From NCBI GenBank assembly GCA_938015455.1, contig CALLPL010000019.1, positions 1 through 47,222 of the forward strand: a stretch of 47,222 nucleotides of DNA, written 5' to 3'. Every line of letters starts with the position of its first letter. Positions within the stretch are counted from its first letter, which is position 1. The translations under genes were made by a program, and so were the position numbers. This DNA comes from an uncultured Candidatus Altimarinota bacterium. Lineage in GTDB: Bacteria; Patescibacteriota; Gracilibacteria; BD1-5; UBA6164. Under the pieces are notes generated by a model. It worked only from the letters and a program-made list of their open reading frames with translations. It searched no databases and was not told the origin of the DNA. Positions 11,053-20,704 of this stretch are shown in pieces.

Positions 11053-11760
11053 TTAAATGAGATTATAATCAGAAACATCAGATTTCATAGCTCTGAGGTC
11101 TCAAAGGGTTGGATTATAGTATTCTCACATAAGTTTTACAAGTTCAGGTTTTTCAAGCTCTGTAGCCTTGATTCATATACTTTCGAGGCTTGATTTTACG
11201 GTGTTTATCCTCCCTGCAAGTCATTTTTTAAGTGTTGAGAAGTCGCGTATCTGTCATCTAATTTTCACGGTATCATCACTATTATTCATTGATCTCCAGA
11301 AGCTTTTAAATACTCCAAATATTCCAGGGTCTTTCACACTTTTGTCTTCTTCTTGATCAAAGGGGATCACTATATAAAACTCTTTTTTCATAATCTGAGC
11401 CACTTCAACAAGTTTTTTAAGATATTCTATATACTCATATGTTTGATTTTGCAGAAGTGAATTTTCTTGTTTCACGGCTCTGTCTTTGAGTTTTTCGAGA
11501 TACCCATCTATATCAAGTTTTGTAGACCTCACCATAATTTGTACCGGGAAATCAAGAGAATTCAAAAAACGTTGAAAACTAATAATAATCGCATCTTGTT
11601 CTTCACTACTTTTGAGAAGAAAATTGATAGTAGAGCAGCGTAAAACTACTCTCCCAGAAGAGTCCTTCATAATTATCACATTTTCTCTCAGCTGTGAAAA
11701 TGGCAGATGCCTTTGCGTTGAACTATCAGGAACTTTTTTTTGCTTTTTTTTAACTGGCAT
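11053..11760 (-). CDS. TraC-like T4SS-associated protein
   Basis: A 235-residue soluble protein. LPFSQLRENVIIMKDSSGRV, then STINFLLKSSEEQDAIIISF and RFLNSLDFPVQIMVRS, match the TraC-like domain that precedes or accompanies VirB4-type ATPases in CPR type IV secretion-like loci. No Walker motifs are present, so it is not itself the ATPase. Five TGA glycines in the last third extend it well past the first apparent stop. PrgI-like gene upstream (9 nt), pilin downstream (22 nt). Confidence 0.72.
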
Positions 11761-11769
11761 ATGAGAAAT

Positions 11770-12186
11770 TTATATTTTTTTGAGTTTTTCTTGCAACTCG
11801 TCCATTGTATCGATTTTACCCTGCATATCTATATTTTGTTGCTTCTTTTGATCCTGATTACTTATAAAACCTATATCAATAGGCTGAAAGCTATCTATTC
11901 AGCTTTGCCACCTACGCTCCTTAGGGAATATCTTGAGCCGAATAAATGCCATTACAAACGGAACAAAGGTCATCTCATACTGTTTAAATACTGCCACAAG
12001 AACAGTAATCAAGAAAATAAATCAACTCGGTAATAGTGCTATCTCAGGACCAGATTGAGGCTCAAGCGCATTAAATACCAAATACGCGAATCCTCACCCA
12101 ACCATGATAATAAACAGTTGCCTCAAACTCAGACCCAAAAATATTGGATCTTCGTTCTCTATCTGTACCGGAATCTTATATTGCAT
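11770..12186 (-). CDS. PrgI-family membrane protein
   Basis: A 138-residue protein. MQYKIPVQIENEDPIFLGLS, two hydrophobic segments (about residues 25-45 and 53-68) and a C-terminal charged coil are typical of PrgI-family proteins. These lie upstream of TraC/VirB4 genes in Gram-positive and CPR conjugation-like systems and are probably inner components of the channel. First gene of the operon; a small hairpin (12211-12238) lies just upstream of its start in the leader. Confidence 0.75.
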
Positions 12187-12360
12187 ATAGCTATAACTCT
12201 AACCTGCCCTAAAGGATACACCTTCGGATAAATCCTTTTTTTCAATATAAAAAAGGGGCAAGGAAAATAATACCTATATTGTACCAAATATTTAGTTTTT
12301 TGGGAGAAGTGAGCATGAAAAGAGATTGACAAGATTTCCAGAAATACTTTTATATAGCAA

Positions 12361-12384
12361 AAGCCCCGGGATTTCCCGGGGCCT
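12361..12384 (-). terminator. Strong intrinsic terminator
   Basis: On the minus strand GCCCCGGGA-AAT-TCCCGGGGC is followed by TTTTGCT. It closes the transcript of the 143-residue gene. The 60-nt 3'UTR just before it has an unusually G+C-rich segment; GGGGC near 12410 could pair with GGCCCC of the terminator stem. Confidence 0.85.
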
Positions 12385-12442
12385 CTGATCGCGACTCTCG
12401 CCCCTCACTCCACTCTTGACGGTGGATTAGGAGCATTCGAAG

Positions 12443-12874
12443 CTATTTCTTTTTTGAGGCTCGTCGTCCTGAACGCTTTCGTGCTCTGGGTTCGAGTTTC
12501 TCTTGTCGGAACATCTCTGCAATCAGTTCTGCTTCGAGAGGCGTTGCCGCAGCGATTTTTTTATGCATTACGACAATGAAGCAGAGCCTCTGTTTCTTCC
12601 TCATTTTTTTGAGGAAAGCAAGAGTTTTTCCATGCTCAGAACACATGAGGATAAGTTTATCAAGTGCCTCGCTTGGCTTGAGATCAATTTGCTCATTACC
12701 ACCATTATAGAGCTTGTTTGAATGCAAGATAGCAAGGAGATCCCTTACTTTCACATCATTTTCTGCGGTATGACCGAACACGGCTGCGAATCGAACTTTA
12801 CCGGTTTTATCAACATACCCCATACCGATAGCGTGGGACTTGTTTCGATTAATGATATCAACTTTTCTCGCCAT
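12443..12874 (-). CDS. Basic protein of unknown function, probably highly expressed
   Basis: A 143-residue protein with a very basic C-terminus (ARKRSGRRASKKK) and a compact N-terminal domain (MARKVDIINRNKSHAIGMGY; KVRDLLAILHSNKLYNGGNE). None of its eight glycines uses TGA, as in the ribosomal protein genes. The DNA is more G+C-rich than its neighbours, it has a GGAGGG ribosome-binding site, a TTGACT-N16-TATAAA promoter and a strong terminator. These signs indicate high expression, perhaps as a nucleic-acid- or ribosome-associated protein; that role is inference. Family not recognised. Confidence 0.8.
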   Translation of the reverse strand: MARKVDIINRNKSHAIGMGYVDKTGKVRFAAVFGHTAENDVKVRDLLAILHSNKLYNGGNEQIDLKPSEALDKLILMCSEHGKTLAFLKKMRKKQRLCFIVVMHKKIAAATPLEAELIAEMFRQEKLEPRARKRSGRRASKKK

Positions 12875-12934
12875 GGGATTAACCCTCCGTTATTGGCATT
12901 GAACAAAAACCTCATAGTATAGAGAGGTTCATAA

Positions 12935-12962
12935 TTTATAATTATTTAATTAATATAGTCAA
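12935..12962 (-). promoter_or_regulatory. Promoter of the 143-residue gene
   Basis: On the minus strand TTGACT (12962-12957), 16 nt, TATAAA (12940-12935), about 60 nt upstream of the start codon. A GGAGGG Shine-Dalgarno lies just before the start. Confidence 0.75.
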
Positions 12963-12965
12963 TAT

Positions 12966-13859
12966 TTAAGTATCGATTTTTTCTTTATATAGTCAAGTAT
13001 CTCTATACTGATCTTCTTTAAGGATGCTCTGCTCAATAAAAGAAAGTCAAAAGAAACGACATAGTTCTTCAACTACAACATCATAGGCATTTCCTTGGTG
13101 TACACTAAGAGTTGCTGATTTGGAGGTACTTTCTCATTCGTGTTTGAGACTAAAAACAAATTTCATTCCACTACTTTTGGATCTGGATCTATAATATATA
13201 TTTCGTACTTTAAAAACTTGTTCGTCAGGTCAGTGTGTAGTAGAGTCTTGAGATGATATTATAGTTGGTATAAGTATTCATTTTTCTATAAGTCACTGTC
13301 GAAGTTTCTCTCTGTGTAACTTTGTTTTAGTTTCTGTTTTTACTTTTATTCTTTCATCTGAAAGTCTCTTTCTAGTTTTTAATGCTTTTTGTAGAGCCTT
13401 TGCTTTTCATTGAACTATATAATTATTCATCCCATATCTTCATTTTCACTCTATACTTATATGTGTTCTATATGCTTGTTCTTTAATAGAGTTACTGATA
13501 CGAGGCATTTCTCATCTATCTGCCATTCTAACAAGAATATTATTGAGAGCAAGAGCCATAACCATAGAAGCTGAAATCTCTCACTTCTTATTACAACTTT
13601 CGATAGTTTCAGCAACAACCTGACTTGTCTCATTGAGTGTATCTATGATACTTGCCCTACTGGAAATATAAAAAATTTCTTGGCTGCTACTAGGAAGAGA
13701 AATACTTCAGCTACAAAGACCATCTACTATTTCTTTGACTGTACTCACATATTCCTCTCATTTAATTGATTCAATAACTCGCTGAGCCTCTTGTTTACTC
13801 AAAAGTACATCTTCTTCTTGATTCATTAAGATATTAGCTCATGGAGGGAGGATCGCCAT
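12966..13859 (-). CDS. Unknown soluble protein
   Basis: A 297-residue protein with no signal peptide or membrane segment. The N-terminal part is helical, with a basic middle region (KAKALQKALKTRKRLSDERI) suggestive of nucleic-acid contact. The C-terminal part is strand-rich (RNIYYRSRSKSSGMKFVFSL). More than ten TGA glycines. Divergent from htpG. Its stop abuts the -35 box of the downstream gene's promoter. Function not recognised. Confidence 0.7.
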
Positions 13860-13941
13860 ATTAAAAAATAAAATCTATTTTAGTCAATATAGATTTTTTT
13901 GGATATTCGTCAATTTTTTTCAAAAATCTAATAAATAGGTC

Positions 13942-13969
13942 TTGACTCGGTTTCAAAAAACTATATTAT
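13942..13969 (+). promoter_or_regulatory. htpG promoter
   Basis: TTGACT (13942-13947), 16 nt, TATTAT (13964-13969), ending 1 nt before the CIRCE element. Confidence 0.72.
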
Positions 13970-13970
13970 T

Positions 13971-13997
13971 CTAGCACTTAAAATATTTATGTGCTAA
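13971..13997 (+). promoter_or_regulatory. CIRCE heat-shock operator (HrcA site)
   Basis: CTAGCACTT-N9-ATGTGCTAA with an exact 9-9-9 layout, against the CIRCE consensus TTAGCACTC-N9-GAGTGCTAA. It lies immediately downstream of the htpG -10 box, where bound HrcA repressor would block transcription. hrcA itself is not in the window. Confidence 0.88.
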
Positions 13998-14010
13998 AAA
14001 TTTAGAAACT

Positions 14011-15918
14011 ATGGCAAAAAAACAACATAATTTTGAAGCAGAGACGGGGAGGATCCTGGAGCTGCTGACACATTCGATTTACTCAAATAAGGAAATATTT
14101 CTGCGGGAACTGGTCTCTAATGCGAGTGACGCAATAGACAAGGCTCGATTGAAGGCTCTGACTGATACAACATTCCTGGGAGACGATACAAACTTTGAAA
14201 TCCGGGTAGAGATAGATAAAGAAGCAAAAACGCTCTCTATTATCGATAACGGTATTGGTATGACGCAGGAAGAGATCCATAAGCATATCGGGACGATCGC
14301 AAAATCAGGAACGAAAGAGTTTCTTGAGAAACTTGAAAAAGCAAAAGAGGGAGGAGATCATAACCTCATTGGGCAATTTGGAGTTGGGTTTTACTCAGCA
14401 TTTATGGTCGCTGAATCCATTGATGTAATTACAAGATCAGGACTCGATACCAAGGCTCATATCTGGTCAAGTGATGGAAAGAGTAGCTATGAACTCGAAG
14501 AAACTGAAAAAGAGGGAAGAGGTACAAAAATTCTTTTGCATCTCTCTGAAGGGAATCATGAACTCCTTGAGGACTGGAAAATCAGAGAACTGATCAAAAA
14601 ATACTCAAACTACACGAGAGTACCTATTATGATGTTAGAAAATGATACGAGATCAGATGAGGAAAAAAAGAAGGAACCAAAAGAAAGAAGCTGGGAACAA
14701 GTAAATGAAACACAGCCTATCTGGAAAAAATCAAAAAGTAGTGTCAAGGCTGATGAATATAAAGAATTCTATCAGCAAGTTTCTATGGATTTTAATGCTC
14801 CACTTGGTCATATCCATAGCTCTATTGAGGGTAAGGTGAGCTATACTTCACTGCTTTTTATCCCAGAACAGACTAATGCTTTCTCAGATATGCGAGACCC
14901 CGCTAAGGAGTATGGTCCAAAGCTCTATGTTCAGAGTGTACTTATTCTTGATCACGCGAAGGAGCTCCTTCCTGTTTGGCTCAGGTTTGTATCTGGGGTT
15001 GTTGAAACAACAGATCTCCCACTCAATATTTCTCGTGAGATGCTTCAGTCAAACGCAACACTTGAAACAATCAAAAAATCACTCATTAAAAAGATACTTG
15101 GAGAACTCAAAAAACTCCGAGTAAAGAATCCTGAAGGCTACAAGACATTTTTTGAAAACTATGGATCTATCCTCAAAGAGGGAGTGTATTATGAGCATGA
15201 CCTCAAACAAGAGATCGCTGAAGTACTCGAGTTTGATACGCTCCTTTGAGATAAGAAAATAAGTCTCGATGAGTATCTCGAAGCGCAAAAAGATAAAGAA
15301 AAAACAATCTACTACATAACAGGGAAGTCTCGAGCAGAGGTTCTTGCAAGTCCATATCTCGCGCAATTCCGAGAAAATAATACTGATGTATTATTACTCA
15401 CAGATGCCATCGATGAATGGATGATCGGAGTACTGGATGAATATAAAACAGTAAAACTCAAAGCTATAACTGCGAGTGATGTTAAACTCAAGGAGGAAAC
15501 ACCGGAAGAAAAGAAAAAAGCAGAGACAACTGAGAAGCAATATAAAGATATGCTCGAACTTATAAAGAACACTATCGGGACAGAAAAGATTGAAAAAGTA
15601 GAACTCAATCCAAATCTTTGAGATGCGCTTGGAGCTCTCAAAACCCCTGATGGAGCGATGAATCCTCAAATGGAAAAGATGATGAAAGCCATGGGGCAAG
15701 CAGTTCCAGAAACAAAGCGTATTCTCGAACTTAACCCAAATAATAAACTCGTAAAAGCCATGCAAAAGGAGTTCAAGGCTGATATAAAATCCAAGAAACT
15801 CAAGGATCTCACGAGCTACGCATATATGCAAGCGATCCTACTCGAAGGGGGAGAACTCGAAAATATTGCTGACTTTGTTGGGATGACGAATAAGTTTGCT
15901 GGAGAGTATTTGAAGTAA
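14011..15918 (+). CDS. htpG: Molecular chaperone HtpG (Hsp90)
   Basis: A 635-residue Hsp90, a normal bacterial length. The N-terminal GHKL ATPase domain is clear: EIFLRELVSNASDAIDKARL (ATP-binding Asn), DNGIGMT, and GQFGVGFYSAFM. The middle domain begins around residue 230 and includes LPLNISREMLQSN. It folds or protects client proteins using ATP. Only two TGA glycines (near codons 413 and 537). Regulated by a promoter plus CIRCE operator, implying HrcA-type heat control. The last 55 nt are duplicated downstream of the AbiE cassette. Confidence 0.96.
15864..15918 (+). repeat. htpG 3' end, direct repeat copy 1
   Basis: The 55 nt coding IADFVGMTNKFAGEYLK and stop. It is repeated at 17221-17275 with 6 mismatches (about 89% identity). 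The two copies bracket the AbiEi/AbiEii genes. Confidence 0.9.
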
Positions 15919-15930
15919 GGTACTTTCTTC

Positions 15931-15957
15931 TTGCAAAAATTACATATTTCGTATAAT
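15931..15957 (+). promoter_or_regulatory. Probable promoter of the AbiE cassette
   Basis: TTGCAA at 15931-15936 and a perfect TATAAT at 15952-15957 (15-nt spacer), just before the antitoxin start. The cassette therefore carries its own promoter. Confidence 0.6.
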
Positions 15958-15968
15958 ATAGGACATAT

Positions 15969-16556
15969 ATGTCTTATTTAAAACGATATATGAATAATAT
16001 AGGAAAATTACTCAAAACAAAAAAAACAGTGTTTCGTAAGCGGGATATTGCAAATATTTTAGATTTTCGTTCAGAAGGAGCTATAGATAAATTTTTATAC
16101 CGCGCAAAAAGATCATGAGATATTTTGCATATTCAGCGCTGAATATACGTTTTAGATGATTATGATAAAAAAGAGCTCTCATGTAAATTAAGACAAAAGT
16201 CTTATATTTCTCTCGAGACAGTGTTGCTCTGAGAAGGGATTATTTTTCAACACTATGATACTATTTTTTCAGTAAGTGATGATAGTAGGGTTTTAAATGT
16301 AGATGATTGGCAGTACAGCTATTCTAAAATCCATGATGATATACTTCTTAATCCTCTTGGAATTTATCATAAGAACAATTATAGTATCGCTTCAAAAGAA
16401 CGTGCTGTATGCGATAAATTATATCTTTCTTCGGGATATTATTTTGATAATTTAGAAGGAATAGATTTTGAAAAATTAGAACAAATATCTAAAATTTATA
16501 ATAAAAGACTCCAGAAGGAAATTATATCTTTACGGCATGTATATGAGACTCAATAA
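15969..16556 (+). CDS. abiEi: AbiEi-like antitoxin / transcriptional regulator (type IV TA)
   Basis: A 195-residue protein with an N-terminal winged-helix segment (LKTKKTVFRKRDIANILDF, then GDILHIQRGIYVLDD) followed by the AbiEi antitoxin body (SYISLETVLLGEGIIFQHYD; YSIASKERAVCDKLYL). AbiEi proteins repress their own promoter and counteract AbiEii. An in-frame ATG at 15990 is an alternative start. TGA glycines show the cassette is adapted to, or came from, a code-25 host. The toxin gene overlaps its last 14 nt. Confidence 0.83.
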
Positions 16557-17217
16557 AGAGATGCATAGGAATCTGATGTATCAAATTCTTCGGGATATTT
16601 TCAGCTCTGATATTTGAAAGTATCTTGCATTCAAGGGAGGAACTGCGTGTTATTTTTTTCATAATCTTGATAGATTTTCTACTGATCTTGATTTTGATAT
16701 TCTAGATAGTTCTCAAAAGATTGATATACAGTTAGAGTGAATACTGACAAAGTATGGAGTACTAAAAAAATCTTCTCGAAATATGATACTTTCCTATGGA
16801 CAAGAAGATGTGAATATAAAAATAGACTTTTCTCGTCAAGTCTGGGATAATAACTCCTATGAAATACGAAATTTTTATGGAATTGATATCAAGACTCAAG
16901 ACAAAGGAACAATATTTGCAAACAAATTAGTAGCGCTTACGCAGAGAAATACAAATCGTGATATATATGATGTATATTTCTTTTTTCAGAATGATTTTCC
17001 CATCAATGATGCACTTATCTTTGAGAGGACATGAAAGGATCTAACGAGTTTTTTTTCCGAAGTATTACAGAAACTCACAGTCCTTTGAAAAAATTATAAC
17101 ATCCTTGATGGACTATGAGATGTTCTTGATGAAAAACAAAAGTACTTCGTAAAACACCAGCTTGTTCCTGAACTTATAGGGGTAATTCAGTATAGAATAG
17201 ATTTCATGAAACGGTAA
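16543..17217 (+). CDS. abiEii: AbiEii-like nucleotidyltransferase toxin (type IV TA)
   Basis: A 224-residue protein with the three conserved motifs of the AbiEii family: FKGGTACYFFHNLDRFSTDL then DFDI (nucleotidyltransferase GG...DLD), VNIKIDFSRQ, and FANKLVALTQRNTNRDIYDV. AbiEii proteins transfer nucleotides onto targets such as tRNA ends and arrest growth, often during phage attack. The ATG at 16543 overlaps the antitoxin by 14 nt; an in-frame ATG at 16561 is the alternative. It ends 3 nt before the second htpG 3'-end copy. Confidence 0.85.
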
Positions 17218-17220
17218 ATA

Positions 17221-17275
17221 TATTGCTGATTTTGTTGGGATGATCAATAAGTTTGCTGGAGAGTATTTAAAATAG
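17221..17275 (+). pseudogene. htpG 3'-end remnant, direct repeat copy 2
   Basis: Encodes IADFVGMINKFAGEYLK and TAG in an otherwise absent reading frame, matching the end of htpG. Five of the six differences from copy 1 are synonymous or stop-to-stop or lie in the one changed codon (Thr to Ile). It has no start codon. The original htpG terminator lies just after it. Confidence 0.85.
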
Positions 17276-17287
17276 AAATAATTGTAA

Positions 17288-17319
17288 TAAAAAAAGAAGT
17301 CTATGAGGCCTCTTTTTTT
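17288..17319 (+). terminator. Terminator, probably the original htpG terminator
   Basis: AAAAAAAGAAGTC-TATGA-GGCCTCTTTTTTT, an imperfect stem with a T7 tail. The stop codon of the convergent gene (17301) lies inside the hairpin. Confidence 0.75.
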
Positions 17320-18479
17320 ATTATCTTCTCTCAGAACCGTTCTATCTCTTTCATCATTACTGGAACGATATCGTTCAGGAGTGATTGTACGATATCAGGA
17401 GAATGATTCGTTTTATCATGTAATACTCATATTTTTCCCTGAACCTGATCTTTTACGTCCGTAGAAAAATTACATATAGTAAGGATTTTTCAAAACACCT
17501 CTTCCATAATTCAGAGAAAACGTGGTATATCTCATGTGTAATTATCTTCCTCAGCGCTAAGAGTCTGTTCAAGGTTTTTAAAATTATTATCATATAGATT
17601 TTCTATATCAAATACACGAATGAGCTCAATTAATGATCTGGAAACTCATAGGATTGAGCGTGTCATCTCAATATCACTGGTACTTTGACGTAATCTGTCG
17701 AGCTGTCCACTTACTTCATTGATAGATTTAGAGAAGAACTTTTGTTGCTCTTCTGTCATTCATGCAAGAGTAGCATCATTGAAATCAAACTGGATGCTTG
17801 CTTGTTCCTTATTAGCGAGTATTTTTTCTAATTTTGTATGAATTAAGGCAGTAACTCATACTCCTGATATAAATCTTATAAAAGATGAAGAATCAGGTTT
17901 TGAACTAAATTCGATTAGTGAGTCATATATAAGTTTCTTATACGCGAATCCTATACCAGCATATGTCGCAAGTGCATTCGCTGAAACATCAGACGAAAGT
18001 AGTCGTGATGTGAGACTCAGTCACATACCTTCGAACTTTTCTTTCATCTCTTTGAGAGTAATGCTATACCAGGCTCATGTAGTTGAGTTTGCGGAAGCAC
18101 TTAGTAATACTATTCATATAAGAAGAAATTCATATGGAGCAAGAGCTCAAATAAGTAGTCACTGGTAACGAGATCTGCATCATTCTTGTATAGCAGGTAT
18201 GTATTTATCATCTTTTGATTCGTCTAATAATCACACCTCACTAGTAGTTAGCTCTTCATGGTCAAAAGTTTCAGAAGAAAAGAATCAGGATACTTTCCTC
18301 TCTGCATGAGAGGATGTACCAGGAATATAGGATAGAATACATTGTATTCTATCTCTGATTCCAACTTTTATTCTCTTATCTTTTTTATCGCTTCATTCTT
18401 TTCATTCATGAGAGGGAAATACTTCTGACATAAGTTGGTATTTAATGAAATTAAGGAGTTCTGTACTAACTATAGTCAT
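17301..18479 (-). CDS. Unknown protein with a central membrane segment
   Basis: A 392-residue protein. It starts MTIVSTELLNFIKYQLMSEV and has a charged N-terminal ~100 residues. A hydrophobic stretch follows (LLIGALAPYEFLLIGIVLLS), and a weaker one lies near FIRFISGVGVTALIH. The C-terminal half is helical and coiled-coil-like (EEQQKFFSKSINEVSGQLDR). More than a dozen TGA codons as Gly. The stop (TAG) lies inside the terminator of the htpG/AbiE transcript, tail to tail. No family recognised. Confidence 0.72.
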
Positions 18480-18516
18480 ATAATTCCATTATTACAACAT
18501 ATATAAACTATAAGAC

Positions 18517-18553
18517 AATAAAGAGTGTCATATGGTTTTATGACACTCTTTAT
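18517..18553 (-). terminator. Hairpin terminator below the TrmB-like gene
   Basis: AAAGAGTGTCATA/TATGACACTCTTT stem, 13 bp with small mismatches. It is placed between two minus-strand genes; the T-tract is modest on either strand. Confidence 0.65.
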
Positions 18554-18604
18554 CTTTGTTGGTATGTGGGAAAGTGGGAAGAAGAAAATTGTAATTTTAA
18601 ATTA

Positions 18605-19345
18605 TTACAGCTTGTGCCAAAGGAGGTCAAACTGGAGTTTCATTGATTCATATATATCTCGATTTTTGATTAAAATCCCACTTACGTTTCCTCAGAGAAA
18701 TGATATATAGGCAATGTATCCGTTTCCTAAAAGGTAGTCTACTTTTACCTCTTGTCCGAGAGGAAGAACCTTTGTTTCGATATTCGAAAGAGAAGAAGTC
18801 TGTTCTTTCCACCACTCAGCTGTCTCATTGTTTGTAAGAATATTCCTGTTTTTGATTCATTTGAGTTTATCTACAGAGCCAATTCCTACAAAGGTTCATG
18901 GAAAGTGCTTACTTACTCGTGCTAAATCAGAGAAACAATCAAAATCATCTTTGAGAGCAAGGTCATATATTTCTTGGACTCATTTTTCGTTTTCGTAATA
19001 TTTTACGTAAGAAGTATTATCTTCAGCCTGCATCATACCTTCGAATACATCCTTGTTTTCATCAATGAGTTTCATTTGGAGCTTGAGTTTGTCTCGTTCG
19101 TTTTGTATAAATTTCTTGAGTATACTCATATCCTCTACTACGAATTTTTTTGAACTCCCTCATATGATTTCAGAAAGGAGTCATTTTTGAGATAGTGACT
19201 CGAGTATTGCATATGCCTGAGTTCTTGCTATTTTAGTAGATTCAACAACCTTTTTTGGTTCAATAATCTTTGCCTGGAGACAGTACATGTAGACTTGGAC
19301 TTCCTTTTCGGTCAGTCAGATGTTTTTGAGAACACTTTGAAGCAT
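18605..19345 (-). CDS. TrmB-family transcriptional regulator
   Basis: A 246-residue protein whose N-terminus is a TrmB-type winged helix: LKNIGLTEKEVQVYMYCLQA, the recognition-helix region STKIARTQAYAILESLSQKG, and a beta wing (SSKKFVVED). A coiled-coil linker (residues ~75-110) and a C-terminal effector-like domain (YVKYYENEKGVQEIYDLAL) follow. TrmB-family proteins usually respond to sugars or other metabolites in archaea and CPR bacteria; the ligand is unknown here. Five or more TGA glycines. Confidence 0.82.
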
Positions 19346-19535
19346 AGAGAAGCTTTAGGGTATATTTATACTAATTGTAGTATTATTTACCCAAAAATAC
19401 AAATCGAAGCATCATTTATGGCAAGATAGCTGTAAATATCTCTTATGACTATAAAAGTAGAAAAATATAGGGTTTTAATTTTTATATATAGGTGAGATTA
19501 GCTATAATGCTATTATTACTTTTTAAATATCTTTT

Positions 19536-19919
19536 ATGGAACCATACGCAATCTCAGCTCTTGTCACTCTTTCAACCTCGATTCTTATATTTTTCTTAGC
19601 ATTTAAGTCAGGAATGACGAGACAGAAAAATAAAGCTCCTGCTTATAAATTTACAGATAATAAAGAAGTACTCATAGCAAATAGGGTTCATATGAATACC
19701 GTTGAGATGAGTGTAGTGTATTTGCCGATACTCTGGATTGCAACCGTGTTTGCTTCTGCAAATCTGGCAGGGATACTTGGAATAGTATGGTTTATATCTC
19801 GAGTTTGATACGCTGTAGCTTATACGCAAAAACCAAAGAAGAGAGAAATACCTTTTCTTATGGGAGTAGCATGCATATGACTCACGAGCCTTCTCGCTCT
19901 TTATGGAATATTCTTTTAG
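19536..19919 (+). CDS. MAPEG-like four-helix membrane protein
   Basis: A 127-residue protein with four hydrophobic segments. RVHMNTVEMSVVYLPILWIA fits the R..N..E signature of MAPEG proteins (glutathione-related membrane enzymes). GYAVAYTQKPKKREIPFLMG matches the later conserved region. In CPR bacteria the substrate is unknown and glutathione synthesis is unlikely. TGA after ISRV and before LTSLLA are read as Gly. A TATAAT lies about 30 nt upstream. Confidence 0.75.
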
Positions 19920-19982
19920 TTTTTTGTCACGTTTTTTGTAAATGATACGTTATAGTATATGAATATTTACTAAAATTATTAT

Positions 19983-20435
19983 ATGAAAAAAATATTAAGC
20001 GCTGTTTTACTAGTTCTTATTCCTATAAGCTGAGTTTCAGCGAGCTTTATGTATCAGGAAATTGATCCGATTTGTAGCATAACAGGGACAACGCATACTT
20101 CATTTCCATGAGAAATAAGCGATACTTCAAGTTGGAATATACCAACTGCCTATGATGGAGAGTGTTTAGAATATGAGATTATATCTGACAGTGAAAAGGA
20201 TCGTATCTTCATGGCAGTATCATGATATCTAAATGAGAAAGGTTATGTAGATACACAGCGTGATTTCGCGAATATCAATGCAAAAGGAAGAGTATTTATA
20301 CAAGAGACATACTTTCCAGCATTGCAGATGTTTATACAGAGAGAAGTTCAAAAATCCGAACCAAATCTTCGTCATCTCGCTATCATAAGCTATGCTGCAA
20401 AGATTATTGGATATGATTATACACTTTCAAGATAG
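19983..20435 (+). CDS. Secreted protein of unknown function
   Basis: A 150-residue protein with a signal peptide (residues 1-21; cleavage near SGVSA). The mature part has two Cys (ICSITG, GECLEY) and a helical C-terminal half (GRVFIQETYFPALQMFIQRE). Three TGA glycines. A terminator follows. Not recognised. Confidence 0.7.
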
Positions 20436-20469
20436 TTCTTACTTTTCTCTTAAGTTTTATAGGTATTAT

Positions 20470-20501
20470 AAAAAGCGTTCAGATATACTGAGCGCTTTTC
20501 T
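20470..20501 (+). terminator. Intrinsic terminator
   Basis: AAAAGCGTTCAG-ATATA-CTGAGCGCTTTT. It closes the preceding secreted-protein gene. Confidence 0.8.
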
Positions 20502-20704
20502 ATAAAATTTCTTGGCGAAATCTTATACGCATATCTTATCGTTTTCTCCTGATAATTCAAATTATATCGCGTAGGAGTATAAAACAAAGAGAGGTATAAG
20601 ATATATAGAAAAGAATTATTCTTACCTGCTTCTTACCCGACAACGGCTATACTAGTATGCGTAAGTTAAAGCCTTACTTTTATATATTAACTTTTTATAT
20701 ACAC

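Noticed and set aside
12361-12442. G+C-rich segment as a possible tRNA or SRP RNA
   Set aside because: No cloverleaf or SRP core sequence; it fits a 3'UTR plus terminator.
14011-15918. Many genes seem to be pseudogenes or split genes interrupted by TGA
   Set aside because: The pieces join in one frame with Gly at conserved positions; only TAA/TAG end proteins. This is recoding, not decay.
18525-18710. 61-codon + frame near the TrmB-like gene
   Set aside because: It is antisense to the end of the regulator gene, begins inside a terminator hairpin and has no family features.
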